Assembly (NCBI GenBank): GCA_013414765.1
Contig: CP058708.1
Location: forward strand, 1,545,553-1,609,552
Source: Candidatus Accumulibacter cognatus
GTDB taxonomy: Bacteria > Pseudomonadota > Gammaproteobacteria > Burkholderiales > Rhodocyclaceae
DNA length: 64,000 nucleotides
Reading direction: 5' to 3'
Shown: piece by piece, positions 48,761 to 58,838 of the stretch
Layout: every line of letters begins with the position of its first letter
How positions within the stretch are numbered: position 1 is the first letter of the stretch
Notes under the pieces: model-generated
Told to the model about the DNA's origin: nothing
What the model saw: only the letters and a program-made list of their open reading frames with translations
Databases searched by the model: none
Position numbers and translations under genes: made by a program

Positions 48761-50179
48761 TCAGTTTTCCAGTACCCAGGTGTCCTTGGTCCCGCCACCC
48801 TGCGAGGAGTTGACGACCAGTGAGCCTTCTCGAAGCGCTACCCGGGTCAGGCCGCCTGGAACCATCCGGATACCACGCTTGCCTGACAGGACAAAGGGAC
48901 GCAGGTCGAGGTGACGTGGCGCGACTCCAGCCTCGACGAACGTGGGGCAATTGGATAGAGCCAGCGTAGGCTGTGCGATGTATTTCTCGGGCGAAGCCAG
49001 GATCCGGGTACGGAATTCCTCGATCTCGGATTTGCTCGACGCCGGCCCGACCAGCATGCCGTAGCCGCCAGCGCCATGCACTTCCTTGACCACCAGTTCC
49101 GGCAGGTGCGCCAGCACATACTTCAGGTCATCCGGCTTGCGCAGCATCCAGGTTGGGACATTGTTGAGTTTCGGTTCCTCCCCGAGGTAGAAGCGGATCA
49201 TCTCCGGTACGTAAGGGTAGATCGACTTGTCATCGGCAACACCCGTGCCGATGGCGTTGGCCAGCGTGACATGGCCGGCGCGATAGGCGGCAAGCAGTCC
49301 CGGCACACCCAGCATCGACTCTTTGTTGAATACCACCGGATCCAGAAAGTCGTCATCAAGCCTGCGGTAGATCACATCGACCCGCTGCGGACCCTGCGTA
49401 GTGCGCATGAATACTGTTTCGTCCTTGACGAAGAGGTCCCTTCCCTCGACCAGTTCGATACCCATCTGCTGTGCCAGGAAGGTATGTTCGAAATAGGCGC
49501 TGTTATAGGCACCCGGCGTCAGCAACACGACGGTCGGATCGGTTACCCCTTTGGGCGCCACGGTACGTAAGTTTTCCAGCAGCATATCCGGATAATGCTG
49601 AACCGGTGCGATCATCTGACGTGAAAAAAGCTCGGGGAAAAGCCGCATCATCATCTTGCGGTCTTCGATCATGTATGAGACACCCGATGGTACACGCAGA
49701 TTGTCTTCGAGGACGTAGAACTCACCGGCTCCGGCACGCACGATATCTACCCCGGCGATATGGGCGTAAATGTCCGACGGTACGTCGATGCCGATCATCT
49801 CGGGGCGAAACTGCGCGTTGTCCACTACTTGCTCGGACGGAATGCGACCGGTCTTGAGGATCGCCTGCTCATGGTAGATGTCGTTCAGAAACGCATTGAG
49901 TGCCTTGACCCGCTGCCATAGCCCTGCCTCCAGCGACTGCCATTCAGCCGCCGGGATGATGCGCGGGATGATGTCGAAGGGAATCAGGCGTTCGGTGCCG
50001 GCTTCCTCGCCGTAGACAGCAAAGGTGATCCCGACACGGTGAAATGCGGTATCGGCTTCGACCCGCTTGCGCTCAAGACGCTCGGCCGACATCGCTGCCA
50101 GCCATTCGGCAAAGGCCCGGTAATGGGGCCGCAGCGTGTCTGTCGAATCGTACATCTCGTTGTAGAAATCTGCGCTCAT
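48761..50179 (-). CDS. Circularly permuted ATP-grasp protein (DUF404/DUF407)
   Basis: The start at 50179 (MSADFYNEMYDSTDTLRPHY) follows a GGTGAG site; a GTG/ATG four codons earlier is possible. The 472-residue protein has ITFAVYGEEAGTERLIPFDI, PRIIPAAEWQSLEAGLWQRV, GVDIVRAGAGEFYVLEDNLR, VPSGVSYMIEDRKMMMRLFP and VVKEVHGAGGYGMLVGP, and ends VNSSQGGGTKDTWVLEN, all typical. The family is predicted to be an ATP-dependent amide ligase with unknown substrate. It forms a pair with the alpha-E gene downstream. Confidence 0.93.
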   Translation of the reverse strand: MSADFYNEMYDSTDTLRPHYRAFAEWLAAMSAERLERKRVEADTAFHRVGITFAVYGEEAGTERLIPFDIIPRIIPAAEWQSLEAGLWQRVKALNAFLNDIYHEQAILKTGRIPSEQVVDNAQFRPEMIGIDVPSDIYAHIAGVDIVRAGAGEFYVLEDNLRVPSGVSYMIEDRKMMMRLFPELFSRQMIAPVQHYPDMLLENLRTVAPKGVTDPTVVLLTPGAYNSAYFEHTFLAQQMGIELVEGRDLFVKDETVFMRTTQGPQRVDVIYRRLDDDFLDPVVFNKESMLGVPGLLAAYRAGHVTLANAIGTGVADDKSIYPYVPEMIRFYLGEEPKLNNVPTWMLRKPDDLKYVLAHLPELVVKEVHGAGGYGMLVGPASSKSEIEEFRTRILASPEKYIAQPTLALSNCPTFVEAGVAPRHLDLRPFVLSGKRGIRMVPGGLTRVALREGSLVVNSSQGGGTKDTWVLEN

Positions 50180-50570
50180 TTTACTCACCACCAGTCAATG
50201 TGAAAGTCGCGTCAGTGACTCACGAATCTCCTCTCTCCCGAACCTAGGCGAGGGGTAGGGTGAGGGAAACGGCCATGGCATTCATGATCAAGAGTGTCTG
50301 CAATCGCCATGGCCGTCGGGCTACGAAAATCAAGCACAAACCGTGCCTGGAAAACAACTACACAAATACTCGCATCCGGAGGCGCTAAAGACTGCGCCAA
50401 CGCCAGAAAACAGTGCGGCACTACCGTAACAGGCACCTGTCTGGTGCGTCGCTGACACAAATTCTGGTGGCACCAACATTCTGCGATCTCTCCAGATTCG
50501 GACGAGATCTCTGTCGAAGCCTGAATCGCCCATGGTAGCTCATGGTTCATGGTATTTCCGTCGGCATCGC
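50180..50570. other. Intergenic region with a dispersed repeat copy
   Basis: This 391-bp region between the citrate synthase stop and the ATP-grasp start contains repeat copy 3 (50199-50313). The remainder shows no gene and no clear terminator. The promoter of the ATP-grasp/alpha-E pair should lie here. Confidence 0.6.
50199..50313 (-). repeat. Dispersed intergenic repeat, copy 3
   Basis: Read on the minus strand this 115-bp copy starts GCCATGGCGATTGCAGACAC, has GATCATGAATGCCATGGCCG and TTTC, a diverged core ending GGGAGAGAGG, and closes ATTCGTGAGTCACTGACGCG and ACTTTCACA. Its ends match copies 2 and 4 closely, and its length equals that of copy 2. Confidence 0.75.
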
Positions 50571-51860
50571 TCAGGCTGATGACGACAGGTTGCGTCTGTT
50601 TACGCCGATGTAGAGCTGACGCGGTCGCGCGATCTTGTACTCGGGATCGCTCAGCATTTCCTCCCATTGTGCCATCCATCCCGCCGTGCGGGCCAGCGAA
50701 ATGATGCAGGTAAACATCGAGGTCGGGATACCCAGCGCCTTTTGCACAAGGGCAGAGTAGAAGTCCAGATTCGGGTAGAGCTTGTTCTCGACAAAAAACG
50801 GATCTTCGAATGCGATATTCTCGATGGCCTTGGCCACTTTGAACAGACGGTGATCCTCCAGTCCCAGATCCTTCAGCAACTCGTTGTACGCTGCGCGCAT
50901 CACCTGTGTCCTTGGGTCGAAAGTCGTGCAAACAGGATGGCCAAAGCCGACCTGCAGGAGACTGCCGCTGTCAACGCGGGCGAGAGCGATGAATTCAGCA
51001 ACCCGGGTAACGTCGCCTACCGCTTCGAGCATGGCCAGACAGGCTTCGCTGGCTCCCGCATGCGCTGGCCCTGACAGACAGGCAATGGCCGCAGCGACGC
51101 AGGCAAACGGGTTGGCACCCGAGGAACCCGCCATTCGCACCGTCGAGGTTGCTGCATCCTGTCCCTGTTCGGCCTGTACGATGAACAGCTTGTTGAGTGC
51201 GCGTACCATGGCCGGAATCGGCATGTACGTTTCGCGCGGTGTGCCGAACATCATATACAGGAAGTTGGCGGTGTAGCCGAGATCGTAGCGAGGACTCATG
51301 AACGGCTCACCGATCGAATACTTGTAAGCCATGGCGACAATCGTCGGCATGCGCGCGACAATGCGATGGAAGCTGAGATTTCGCCGCTCAGCGTCGGAAA
51401 AGTCGGCCGCATCATGATGAAAAGCTGACAGGGCGCCGACCACGCCAACCATCACCGCCATTGGGCGAGCATCCCGACGGAAGCCCTGATAGAACTTCAC
51501 CATCTGCTCATGCATCGATGCCTGCTTCCTGATCGCAGACTCGAAGGAGTGTTTCTGCACGGCATTTGGCAGTTCGCCATTTTTCAGAAGATAAGCCACC
51601 TCTAGAAAGTCACATTGCTCAGCGAGTTGCTCGATCGGGTAGCCGTAATGGAGAACTTCGCCCTTCTCGCCATCGATACACGTGATCCTCGACTTGCAAC
51701 CGGCAGTCGACTCGAAGCCCGAATCGTAGGCGAAATAACCGCTTCTGCCGCCTAGTGTGCGAATGTCAAGACAATTTGCGCCCTGTGTCGGCGCCAGGAT
51801 TGAAATAGGCCAGGAGGCCTCGCCATGAATGGTCAATGTGGCCTTGCGTTCTGTGATCAT
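50571..51860 (-). CDS. gltA: Citrate synthase (type II, divergent)
   Basis: The ATG at 51860 has a strong AAGGAGG site. The 429-residue protein has the family catalytic residues: histidine in LSGPAHAGASEA (usually GPAHGGA), histidine in GFGHPVCTTFDPR (usually GFGHRVYKNYDPR) and aspartate in NLDFYSALVQKALG, plus IARPRQLYIG near the C-terminus. The start TLTIHGEASWPISIL fits GltA. Changes next to both histidines make it a diverged form, perhaps a second citrate synthase besides a canonical gltA elsewhere. It stands alone on the minus strand. Confidence 0.88.
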   Translation of the reverse strand: MITERKATLTIHGEASWPISILAPTQGANCLDIRTLGGRSGYFAYDSGFESTAGCKSRITCIDGEKGEVLHYGYPIEQLAEQCDFLEVAYLLKNGELPNAVQKHSFESAIRKQASMHEQMVKFYQGFRRDARPMAVMVGVVGALSAFHHDAADFSDAERRNLSFHRIVARMPTIVAMAYKYSIGEPFMSPRYDLGYTANFLYMMFGTPRETYMPIPAMVRALNKLFIVQAEQGQDAATSTVRMAGSSGANPFACVAAAIACLSGPAHAGASEACLAMLEAVGDVTRVAEFIALARVDSGSLLQVGFGHPVCTTFDPRTQVMRAAYNELLKDLGLEDHRLFKVAKAIENIAFEDPFFVENKLYPNLDFYSALVQKALGIPTSMFTCIISLARTAGWMAQWEEMLSDPEYKIARPRQLYIGVNRRNLSSSA

Positions 51861-52287
51861 GGTATTCCTCCTTGTCAGATTAGGTTCTTCCAATGGCGCC
51901 ATTTCAGTTCTCATGCATTCCGGCTAAACGGGCTCATGGTCCCGATCAACGCACCCCATAGCGCACTGTCGTAGGGAGGTATGCGTCAAATTTGCACCGA
52001 TACTGTGCCCACCGCTCTTCGTACCACAACTCCTTTCTCTTGCCCGCACCCGCTCCAAGCGCCCAGGAAGCACTGTTGCCGGCACTTAGCTGCAATCAAT
52101 GACACCTACAGCCACCCTGATACCAGCAAGACACATACCAGCCAGGATTTCGGCGCGCACGATTCTTGCTTGACTGGTGGGTGCCTGTCTGAAGCACCAC
52201 ATCTGGTCTCTCGTGGCAGCACATCGCCGCACCCGTGGAGGTCATACGACCGACACCTGCCGGCATCGTTGAAAAGGCTGATACAAG
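51861..52287. other. 427-bp divergent intergenic region
   Basis: It separates the citrate synthase from the small gene ahead of glnD and should hold both promoters. An open frame starting at 51981 on the plus strand lacks coding character. No repeat or structured element was noticed. Confidence 0.5.
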
Positions 52288-52596
52288 ATGAAGACACCAA
52301 TGATTCTTCCCTGGCTAGCGAGCAAGACCGGCGTGAGCGACCACCGTGCCGAGGAACTGTGGCGGGCTGCCTGTCGCCAAGCGGAATGGTTCACCGGCAA
52401 ACGAGACGATTCGTCCTACTGGGGTGTCGTGCTGCAGAACCTGCTGGACCTGCTCGAACAGGAACGCTTGCGAGCGTATCCGCTGCTTGTCTGGCCTAGC
52501 TTGCTCATGCAGGGAGGCCTGCAGTACTGGTCCTTGCTGACGCAGCACTGGCTGCTGGCCGCTTCCCGGTCTTTACAATCCGGACGGCAGCGATGA
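52288..52596 (+). CDS. Small hypothetical protein coupled to glnD
   Basis: The 102-residue product ([20 protein letters not shown] start) is rich in W and [41 protein letters not shown] and [20 protein letters not shown]. It is probably helical and possibly membrane-associated. An AAAAGG site lies before the ATG. Its stop overlaps the glnD start (ATGA), which supports it as real and co-translated with glnD. I do not recognise a family; a role connected to nitrogen signalling is only a guess from position. Confidence 0.65.
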   Translation: MKTPMILPWLASKTGVSDHRAEELWRAACRQAEWFTGKRDDSSYWGVVLQNLLDLLEQERLRAYPLLVWPSLLMQGGLQYWSLLTQHWLLAASRSLQSGRQR

Positions 52597-55193
52597 CAGC
52601 AGAGGCAGTAGCGCGTAGCGCCTTGATCACGCGCTTGAAGGTTCGTTTACGGGACGGTCAGCGGACGATCCGCGAACGTTTCCTTGCAGGGGGCGACGCC
52701 GTATGTTTATTGCATGAACGCAGCCAACTAGTCGACAAAGTGCTGTGCGAACTCTGGAACGACCTTTCCTTGCCGGCTTCGCTGGCGTTGATTGCGGTCG
52801 GCGGCTATGGACGCGGCGAGCTCTACCCGGCCTCGGACGTCGATCTATTGATCCTGCTGCCAGAACAAGCGGATGACGTACTGACAACCCGGATCGAACA
52901 ACTGATCTGCGTGTTCTGGGACGTCGGGCTGGAAACCGGCCACAGCGTGCGCACCATCGAGCAGTGTCTGGAGGAAGCGGCTGGCGACATCACGGTACAG
53001 ACGGCGATGCTCGAAGCTCGCCTGCTGATCGGAAGCAGCAGCCTGTTTCGGGGGCTAACCGTGCTCATCCGGAGTAGCCTCGACGCACCGGCGTTCTTCC
53101 AGAGCAAGCGTATCCAGCAGGAAGACCGGCATCAGCGTTTCAGCGATACCTCCTACAGCCTTGAAGCAAACTGCAAGGAAGGACCGGGCGGACTGCGCGA
53201 CCTGCAGCTCATCCTGTGGATTGCGCAGGCTGCAGGCTACGGCAAGAGCTGGAAAGATCTCGAGCTCTGTGGCTTCATCACTGACGAAGAGGCGCAGCTT
53301 CTGACCGCCTGCGAAGCCTTTCTGTGCCGCCTGCGCATTCATTTGCACCTGCACGCCGGACGCCGCGAAGATCGACTGCTCTTCGAATACCAGACAGCCC
53401 TGGCCGAAAAGCTCGGGTTTAACGCCACGGCCGATCTTCGCGCCAGCGAAACACTGATGCAGCAATACTACCGAACAGCCAAAACGGTTACCCAGATCAA
53501 CGCCATCATCCTGCAGAACATCGGCACCGCCTTGTTCCCCCCTCCTGAACTCCCGCCGCGACGAATCAACGAACGCTTCCAGAATGCGCATGAGTTTCTC
53601 GACGTGGTCCATGAGGAGGTGTTCAGGCAAACTCCAAGCGCCATCCTTGAGGCTTTTCTATTGCTCCAGACACATGCCGAGTTGAAGGGCATGAGTGCGC
53701 GCACGCAGCGCGCTCTGTGGCGAGCACGACAACTGATCGACGAGGATTTCCGCTGCAATCCAGAGCACCGGGCGCTTTTTCTGCAGATTTTCAAGCAGGA
53801 GCGCCGTCTGGTCCAGGAGTTCCGGCGCATGAATCAACTGGGTGTGCTGGGCCGCTATCTACCCTGTTTCGGACGCATCGTCGGGCAGATGCAGCACGAT
53901 CTGTTCCACGTCTACACCGTTGACCAGCATATCCTGCAGGTCATTCGCCGGCTGCGCCGCTTCTCGATGGAAGAGTTCGCGCATGAGTATCCATTCTGCA
54001 CTCGTCTGATCAGCGACCTCGGTAATCCCTGGCTCCTCTACATTGCCGCCCTGTTTCACGACATCGCCAAAGGGCGTGGCGGTGACCACTCTGAACTTGG
54101 CGCACTCGATGCGCGGGAATTCTGCAAACAGCACGGCTTGGCGGCGGAAGATACAGAACTGGTCGTCTGGCTGGTTCGCCAGCATCTGGTGATGTCCCGT
54201 GTCGCGCAGAAGCAGGACATCACCGATCCTGGCGTGGTGGCTCAATTCGCCAACATCGTTGGCGACGAAAGGCATCTGATCGCGCTCTACCTGCTGACCG
54301 TTGCCGACATCCGCGGCACCAGCCCGAAGGTCTGGAATGCCTGGAAGGGACAACTGCTCGAGCAGCTGTTCAAGGCCACCCAGCGCTTCCTGCAGGCGAG
54401 TGACGAAACGCTGATGACGCATGGCATAATTGCGCAGCGACAACAGGAAGCACTGCGTCTGATGCGCTTTCTCACGCTCCCCGAGGCGGCGCATGAGCCC
54501 TTGTGGAATCAACTCGATACGGTTTATTTCCTGCGTCAATCGGCCGAAGAAATCGCGTGGCACGCTCGCGCCCTGCACGAGCGAATAGAGACGGATCGAC
54601 CGCTGGTTGTCGCCCGCCTGAATCCGCTTGGCGAGGGGCTCGAAGTGATGGTCTATACGCACGATCAGGCGGACCTCTTCGTGCGTATGGTCGGATTCTT
54701 CAGCCGTGCCGGTTACAGCATCGTCGACGCCAAGATTCACACCACGCGGCATGGCTACGCGCTCGACACCTTCATGCTGCTCGATGTCTCCAAACGCGAC
54801 AGTGACCGGGCGATGATCAGCTATATCGAGCACGAACTCAGTGACCGGCTGGCTCACCAGGCCCCGCTGGATGTCCCCGCAAACGGACGCATCTCGCGGC
54901 AGGTGAAACATTTCCCGATTCAAACGCAGGTGAGCATCCAGCCGCTGGTCAGTCTGGAAGCCGACGAAACCGGGAAATTGTTCGTCCTCACCGTCATTGC
55001 CGCCGATCGTCCCGGCTTACTGTTTGTCATCGCCAGCGAACTAGCTAGACATCGGGCCAATCTGCACACGGCCAAAATCGCTACGCTCGGTGAGCGGGTC
55101 GAGGACACTTTTCTGATCAGAGGTGGACATCTCGAGGAAAGCGCTGGACGTGTCAAACTGGAAACTGATCTGCTGCAGCACCTGCAGGGTTGA
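52593..55193 (+). CDS. glnD: [Protein-PII] uridylyltransferase/uridylyl-removing enzyme
   Basis: GlnD senses glutamine and adds or removes UMP on PII proteins. The 866-residue protein has the nucleotidyltransferase motif [20 protein letters not shown], the PII-UTase domain ([20 protein letters not shown]), an HD domain ([20 protein letters not shown]) for UMP removal and two C-terminal ACT domains ([40 protein letters not shown]). All expected parts are in order. It is translationally coupled to the small gene upstream. Confidence 0.96.
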   Translation: MTAEAVARSALITRLKVRLRDGQRTIRERFLAGGDAVCLLHERSQLVDKVLCELWNDLSLPASLALIAVGGYGRGELYPASDVDLLILLPEQADDVLTTRIEQLICVFWDVGLETGHSVRTIEQCLEEAAGDITVQTAMLEARLLIGSSSLFRGLTVLIRSSLDAPAFFQSKRIQQEDRHQRFSDTSYSLEANCKEGPGGLRDLQLILWIAQAAGYGKSWKDLELCGFITDEEAQLLTACEAFLCRLRIHLHLHAGRREDRLLFEYQTALAEKLGFNATADLRASETLMQQYYRTAKTVTQINAIILQNIGTALFPPPELPPRRINERFQNAHEFLDVVHEEVFRQTPSAILEAFLLLQTHAELKGMSARTQRALWRARQLIDEDFRCNPEHRALFLQIFKQERRLVQEFRRMNQLGVLGRYLPCFGRIVGQMQHDLFHVYTVDQHILQVIRRLRRFSMEEFAHEYPFCTRLISDLGNPWLLYIAALFHDIAKGRGGDHSELGALDAREFCKQHGLAAEDTELVVWLVRQHLVMSRVAQKQDITDPGVVAQFANIVGDERHLIALYLLTVADIRGTSPKVWNAWKGQLLEQLFKATQRFLQASDETLMTHGIIAQRQQEALRLMRFLTLPEAAHEPLWNQLDTVYFLRQSAEEIAWHARALHERIETDRPLVVARLNPLGEGLEVMVYTHDQADLFVRMVGFFSRAGYSIVDAKIHTTRHGYALDTFMLLDVSKRDSDRAMISYIEHELSDRLAHQAPLDVPANGRISRQVKHFPIQTQVSIQPLVSLEADETGKLFVLTVIAADRPGLLFVIASELARHRANLHTAKIATLGERVEDTFLIRGGHLEESAGRVKLETDLLQHLQG

Positions 55194-55263
55194 TTGGGCT
55201 AGGCATCCTTGCCCTTACGTACGTAAGCTTGCGCCAGATCGTACTGCAATGACGAGACCACCG

Positions 55264-55366
55264 GTCATGACATTTCCAGACACTCCCGATGATGAATATC
55301 ATGGCCGTTTCTCTCTACTGCAAGAGGAGAGAGGGAGGTTCGTGAGTCGCCGATGCGACTTGCACA
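55264..55366 (+). repeat. Dispersed intergenic repeat, copy 4
   Basis: This 103-bp copy starts GTCATGACATTTCCAGACAC, continues CGATGATGAATATCATGGCC and GTTTCTCTC, has a short CTCTC/GAGAG hairpin core, and closes GTTCGTGAGTCGCCGATGCG and ACTTGCACA. It lies in the gap between glnD and the transglutaminase gene. Confidence 0.75.
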
Positions 55367-55420
55367 TCAAGTAGCGTGATTCTTGCTAGAAAAAATTGAT
55401 ATTTTGTCCCGGAGCTGACC

Positions 55421-58400
55421 GTGTCCATACATGTTGCCCTCAATCACCTTACACACTATCGCTACGACCGTCCGATCAGTTTGTCTCCGCAAATCGTTCG
55501 GCTGCGTCCGGCACCGCATTCGCGCACACCGATCCTCAGCTACTCACTGAAGGTCAGTCCCGCACAGCATTTCATCAACTGGCAACAGGATCCGCAAGCG
55601 AATTATCTGGCGCGTCTGGTCTTCCCTGAGAAGACGCGCGAGTTTTGTGTTGAAGTCGATCTGCTGGTCAACATATCAGTGATCAATCCGTTCGATTTCT
55701 TTCCTGAGCCCTATGCGACGACCTTTCCCTTTCAATACGAAACGTGGCAGCAGGAAGAACTCGAACCCTATCTGCACCGATTGCCGCTGACACCGCTGCT
55801 TCGCCGCTTTCTGGCAACCATTCCCTCCGCGCCGCGCCACAGCGTCGATTTTCTGGTCGACCTGAACCGCCAGATACAGCGCACGGTGAGCTACGTCATT
55901 CGTCTTGAGCCCGGTGTGCAGACACCGGAGCAAACTCTCGAACTGGCGAGCGGCTCTTGCCGTGACTCAGCCTGGTTGCTGGTGCAAGTGCTACGCCATC
56001 TCGGCTTGGCGGCACGCTTCGTTTCGGGTTACCTGATCCAGCTGGTGCCCGACGTCAAATCGCTGGACGGTCCATCCGGAACCGACCATGATTTCACCGA
56101 CCTGCACGCCTGGTGCGAGGTATACCTGCCAGGCGCCGGCTGGATCGGCCTCGATCCGACCTCTGGCCTGTTCGCCGGGGAAGGGCATATTCCGCTGGCG
56201 TGTTCGCCGCAACCGTCTTCGGCGGCTCCGATCACGGGCTTCACCGAGTCCTGTGAATGCGAGTTCGAACACCACATGAAAATCGAGCGCGTCTGGGAGG
56301 CGCCCAGGGTCACCAAACCCTATGACGAAGCGCAATGGTCGGCGATCGAGGCGCTGGGCCATCAGATCGACGCCGATCTGGTCAGTGCCGACGTACGCCT
56401 GACGATGGGCGGCGAACCAACTTTCGTCTCGATTGATGACCACGACGGCGCCGAATGGAACATCGACGCACTCGGACCGACCAAACGTCTGCGTGCCGCG
56501 GAAATTTTTCAGCGTCTGCGCGCGCGGTACGCGCCGCAGGGCCTGCAGCATTTTGGGCAGGGCAAATGGTATCCCGGCGAACAGTTGCCGCGCTGGTCAC
56601 TGAACTGCTTCTGGCGACGCGATGGCCAGCCGGTGTGGAACAACCCGGCGCTGTATGCCGATGAAAACCGCGACTACGGTGCTGACGAAGTCCTTGCCGG
56701 CCGCTTTCTGAACAAGCTCGCTGAGTTACTGGCGATCGACCCGCAGCATGTGTTTCCAGCCTGCGAAGATGTGTACTACTACCTCTGGCGCGAACATCGC
56801 CTGCCGATCAATGTCGACCCCTTTGATGCCCGCCTTGATGATCCGATTGAACGCGACCGCCTAGCTAGGGTTTTTCGTCAGGGACTCGACAAGGTAGTCG
56901 GATATGTCCTGCCGCTCAAGCGCCGACCGCAGGGTGGCTGGCAAAGCGGGCCGTGGTTCCTGCGCGCAGGTCGTTGCTATCTGATACCGGGCGATTCGCC
57001 AATCGGCTACCGACTGCCGCTGGATTCGCAGCCCTGGGTGGCCAAATCCGACTATCCGTACATTCATTCTCCCGATCCGACGCAAAGATTTTCTGCGCTA
57101 CCCGATCATGCACAGATGCAGGCCCGCTATGCGGTCAGCGGCAGCGCGAACTTGCACGCAGAAGCTGCCGCGGTCACTGGCGAACACTTTTCTGAGCAGG
57201 CGCTCGACCGTGCAGCCGAGTCGCTGACGCATGCAGCCGGGAATGTCGACGCACAGGGAACCCTGTCGCCGACATTGGTCATACGCACCTCCTTATCGGC
57301 GCAGGCGCGCAATGGCGTGCTGTATATCTTCATGCCGCCGACCGAAACGCTCGATGACTACCTAGAACTGGTGACCGCCGTCGAGGCCACGGCCAGGACA
57401 CTGGCCACACCGGTCATCGTCGAAGGTTACGAGCCGCCCTCGGATCCACGCTTGACCAACTTCAGGGTAACCCCAGACCCTGGGGTAATCGAAGTCAACA
57501 TTCAGCCATCAGCAAGCTGGGATGAACTCGTCGAACGGACGACCCATCTCTATGAAGCGGCTCATCTGTCACGTCTCTGTACCGAAAAGTTCATGCTCGA
57601 CGGTCGCCATACCGGCACCGGCGGTGGCAACCACTTCGTCTTCGGTGGCGCCAGCGTACTCGACTCGCCCTTCCTGCGCCGCCCAGACCTATTACGAAGC
57701 CTGATCAGTTACTGGCACAACCACCCATCGCTGTCGTATCTCTTCTCCGGCCTGTTCATTGGCCCGACCAGCCAGTCGCCGCGTGTCGACGAAGCGCGCA
57801 ACGATTCGGTATATGAACTGGAGATTGCCTTCAGCCAGTTCCCAAAGACGACGTCAGATGGGACGGAGTGCATCGCCCCCTGGATCATCGACCGCGTACT
57901 GCGCAACCTGTTGATCGACTCGACGGGCAATACGCACCGCGCAGAATTCTGCATCGACAAGCTGTACTCTCCCGAAGGTCCCACCGGCCGCCTCGGTCTG
58001 CTAGAAATGCGCGCTTTCGAAATGCCCCCGCACGCGCGCATGTCGCTGGCCCAGCAACTGCTGCTGCGGGCGCTGATCGCCCGCTTCTGGCGTACGCCCT
58101 ACGCACCGGAGCGACTGGTGCGCTGGGGAACCGAGCTGCATGACCGCTTCATGCTGCCGCACTTCGTGCAACAGGATTTCGAAGATGTTCTGAGTGAACT
58201 GCGTGGCGCCGGCTATGCGCTGGAAAGTGCTTGGTTTGCGCCTCACTTCGAGTTCCGTTTTCCTCTGCATGGCAGCATCACGGCGCAGGGCATCGAACTG
58301 GAACTGCGGCATGCCCTTGAACCCTGGCATGTCATGGGTGAGCAGGGATCGGTCGGAACTACCGTGCGCTACGTCGACTCTTCGCTGGAACGGGTGCAGC

Positions 58401-58798
58401 TCAAGGTGACCGGCATGGCCAGTGATCGTTATGTGATAGGTTGCAACGGCCGCGCCTTGCCGATGCGCTCGACCGGCAGGCCAGGCGAGTTTGTGGCCGG
58501 TGTGCGTTACCGGGCCTGGCATCCGCCATCGGCGCTGCATCCGACGATCGGCGTGCACGCACCGCTGGTTTTCGACCTCGTCGATACCTGGATGAAGCGC
58601 TCACTAGGAGGCTGCCAATATCACGTCGAGCACCCCGGCGGACGCAACCCCGACCGCTACCCGGTCAACGCCAACGAGGCTGAAGGTCGCCGCCTGGCGC
58701 GCTTTACGCCATTTGGCCACACGCCCGGCCAAATTGATATTCAGCCAGCACCAGTCAATACCGGCTTCCCGTTTACGTTAGACTTGCGGCGATCCTGA
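55421..58798 (+). CDS. Transglutaminase-like protein fused to DUF2126
   Basis: The GTG at 55421 has GGAG ten bases upstream. The 1125-residue protein has a bacterial transglutaminase-like N-terminal domain (HVALNHLTHYRYDRPISLSP) with the triad C180 (SGSCRDSAWLLVQVLRHLGL), H229 (DLHAWCEVYLP) and D245 (GLDPTSGLF). The large remainder matches DUF2126 (RLTMGGEPTFVSIDDHDGAE; GGNHFVFGGASVLDSPFLRR). These proteins occur with circularly permuted ATP-grasp and alpha-E proteins and are thought to act as peptidases or amide-forming enzymes. No signal peptide is seen. A terminator follows. Confidence 0.93.
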   Translation: MSIHVALNHLTHYRYDRPISLSPQIVRLRPAPHSRTPILSYSLKVSPAQHFINWQQDPQANYLARLVFPEKTREFCVEVDLLVNISVINPFDFFPEPYATTFPFQYETWQQEELEPYLHRLPLTPLLRRFLATIPSAPRHSVDFLVDLNRQIQRTVSYVIRLEPGVQTPEQTLELASGSCRDSAWLLVQVLRHLGLAARFVSGYLIQLVPDVKSLDGPSGTDHDFTDLHAWCEVYLPGAGWIGLDPTSGLFAGEGHIPLACSPQPSSAAPITGFTESCECEFEHHMKIERVWEAPRVTKPYDEAQWSAIEALGHQIDADLVSADVRLTMGGEPTFVSIDDHDGAEWNIDALGPTKRLRAAEIFQRLRARYAPQGLQHFGQGKWYPGEQLPRWSLNCFWRRDGQPVWNNPALYADENRDYGADEVLAGRFLNKLAELLAIDPQHVFPACEDVYYYLWREHRLPINVDPFDARLDDPIERDRLARVFRQGLDKVVGYVLPLKRRPQGGWQSGPWFLRAGRCYLIPGDSPIGYRLPLDSQPWVAKSDYPYIHSPDPTQRFSALPDHAQMQARYAVSGSANLHAEAAAVTGEHFSEQALDRAAESLTHAAGNVDAQGTLSPTLVIRTSLSAQARNGVLYIFMPPTETLDDYLELVTAVEATARTLATPVIVEGYEPPSDPRLTNFRVTPDPGVIEVNIQPSASWDELVERTTHLYEAAHLSRLCTEKFMLDGRHTGTGGGNHFVFGGASVLDSPFLRRPDLLRSLISYWHNHPSLSYLFSGLFIGPTSQSPRVDEARNDSVYELEIAFSQFPKTTSDGTECIAPWIIDRVLRNLLIDSTGNTHRAEFCIDKLYSPEGPTGRLGLLEMRAFEMPPHARMSLAQQLLLRALIARFWRTPYAPERLVRWGTELHDRFMLPHFVQQDFEDVLSELRGAGYALESAWFAPHFEFRFPLHGSITAQGIELELRHALEPWHVMGEQGSVGTTVRYVDSSLERVQLKVTGMASDRYVIGCNGRALPMRSTGRPGEFVAGVRYRAWHPPSALHPTIGVHAPLVFDLVDTWMKRSLGGCQYHVEHPGGRNPDRYPVNANEAEGRRLARFTPFGHTPGQIDIQPAPVNTGFPFTLDLRRS

Positions 58799-58805
58799 AA
58801 CTAAC

Positions 58806-58837
58806 TAGCGCAGGAGCAAACCCTCCTGCGCTTTTTT
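58806..58837 (+). terminator. Hairpin with T run ending at the start codon of the next gene
   Basis: AGCGCAGGAG, a short loop and CTCCTGCGCT form a 10-bp stem followed by six T residues. The next gene's ATG (58839) begins one base after the T run. It looks like a classic Rho-independent terminator, yet the position suggests attenuation; the only purine-rich AGGAG is buried in the stem. Confidence 0.8.
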
Positions 58838-58838
58838 C

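Noticed and set aside
51981-52499. 172-codon plus-strand frame upstream of glnD
   Set aside because: It overlaps the better supported small gene in another frame, has no ribosome site and its translation is atypical.
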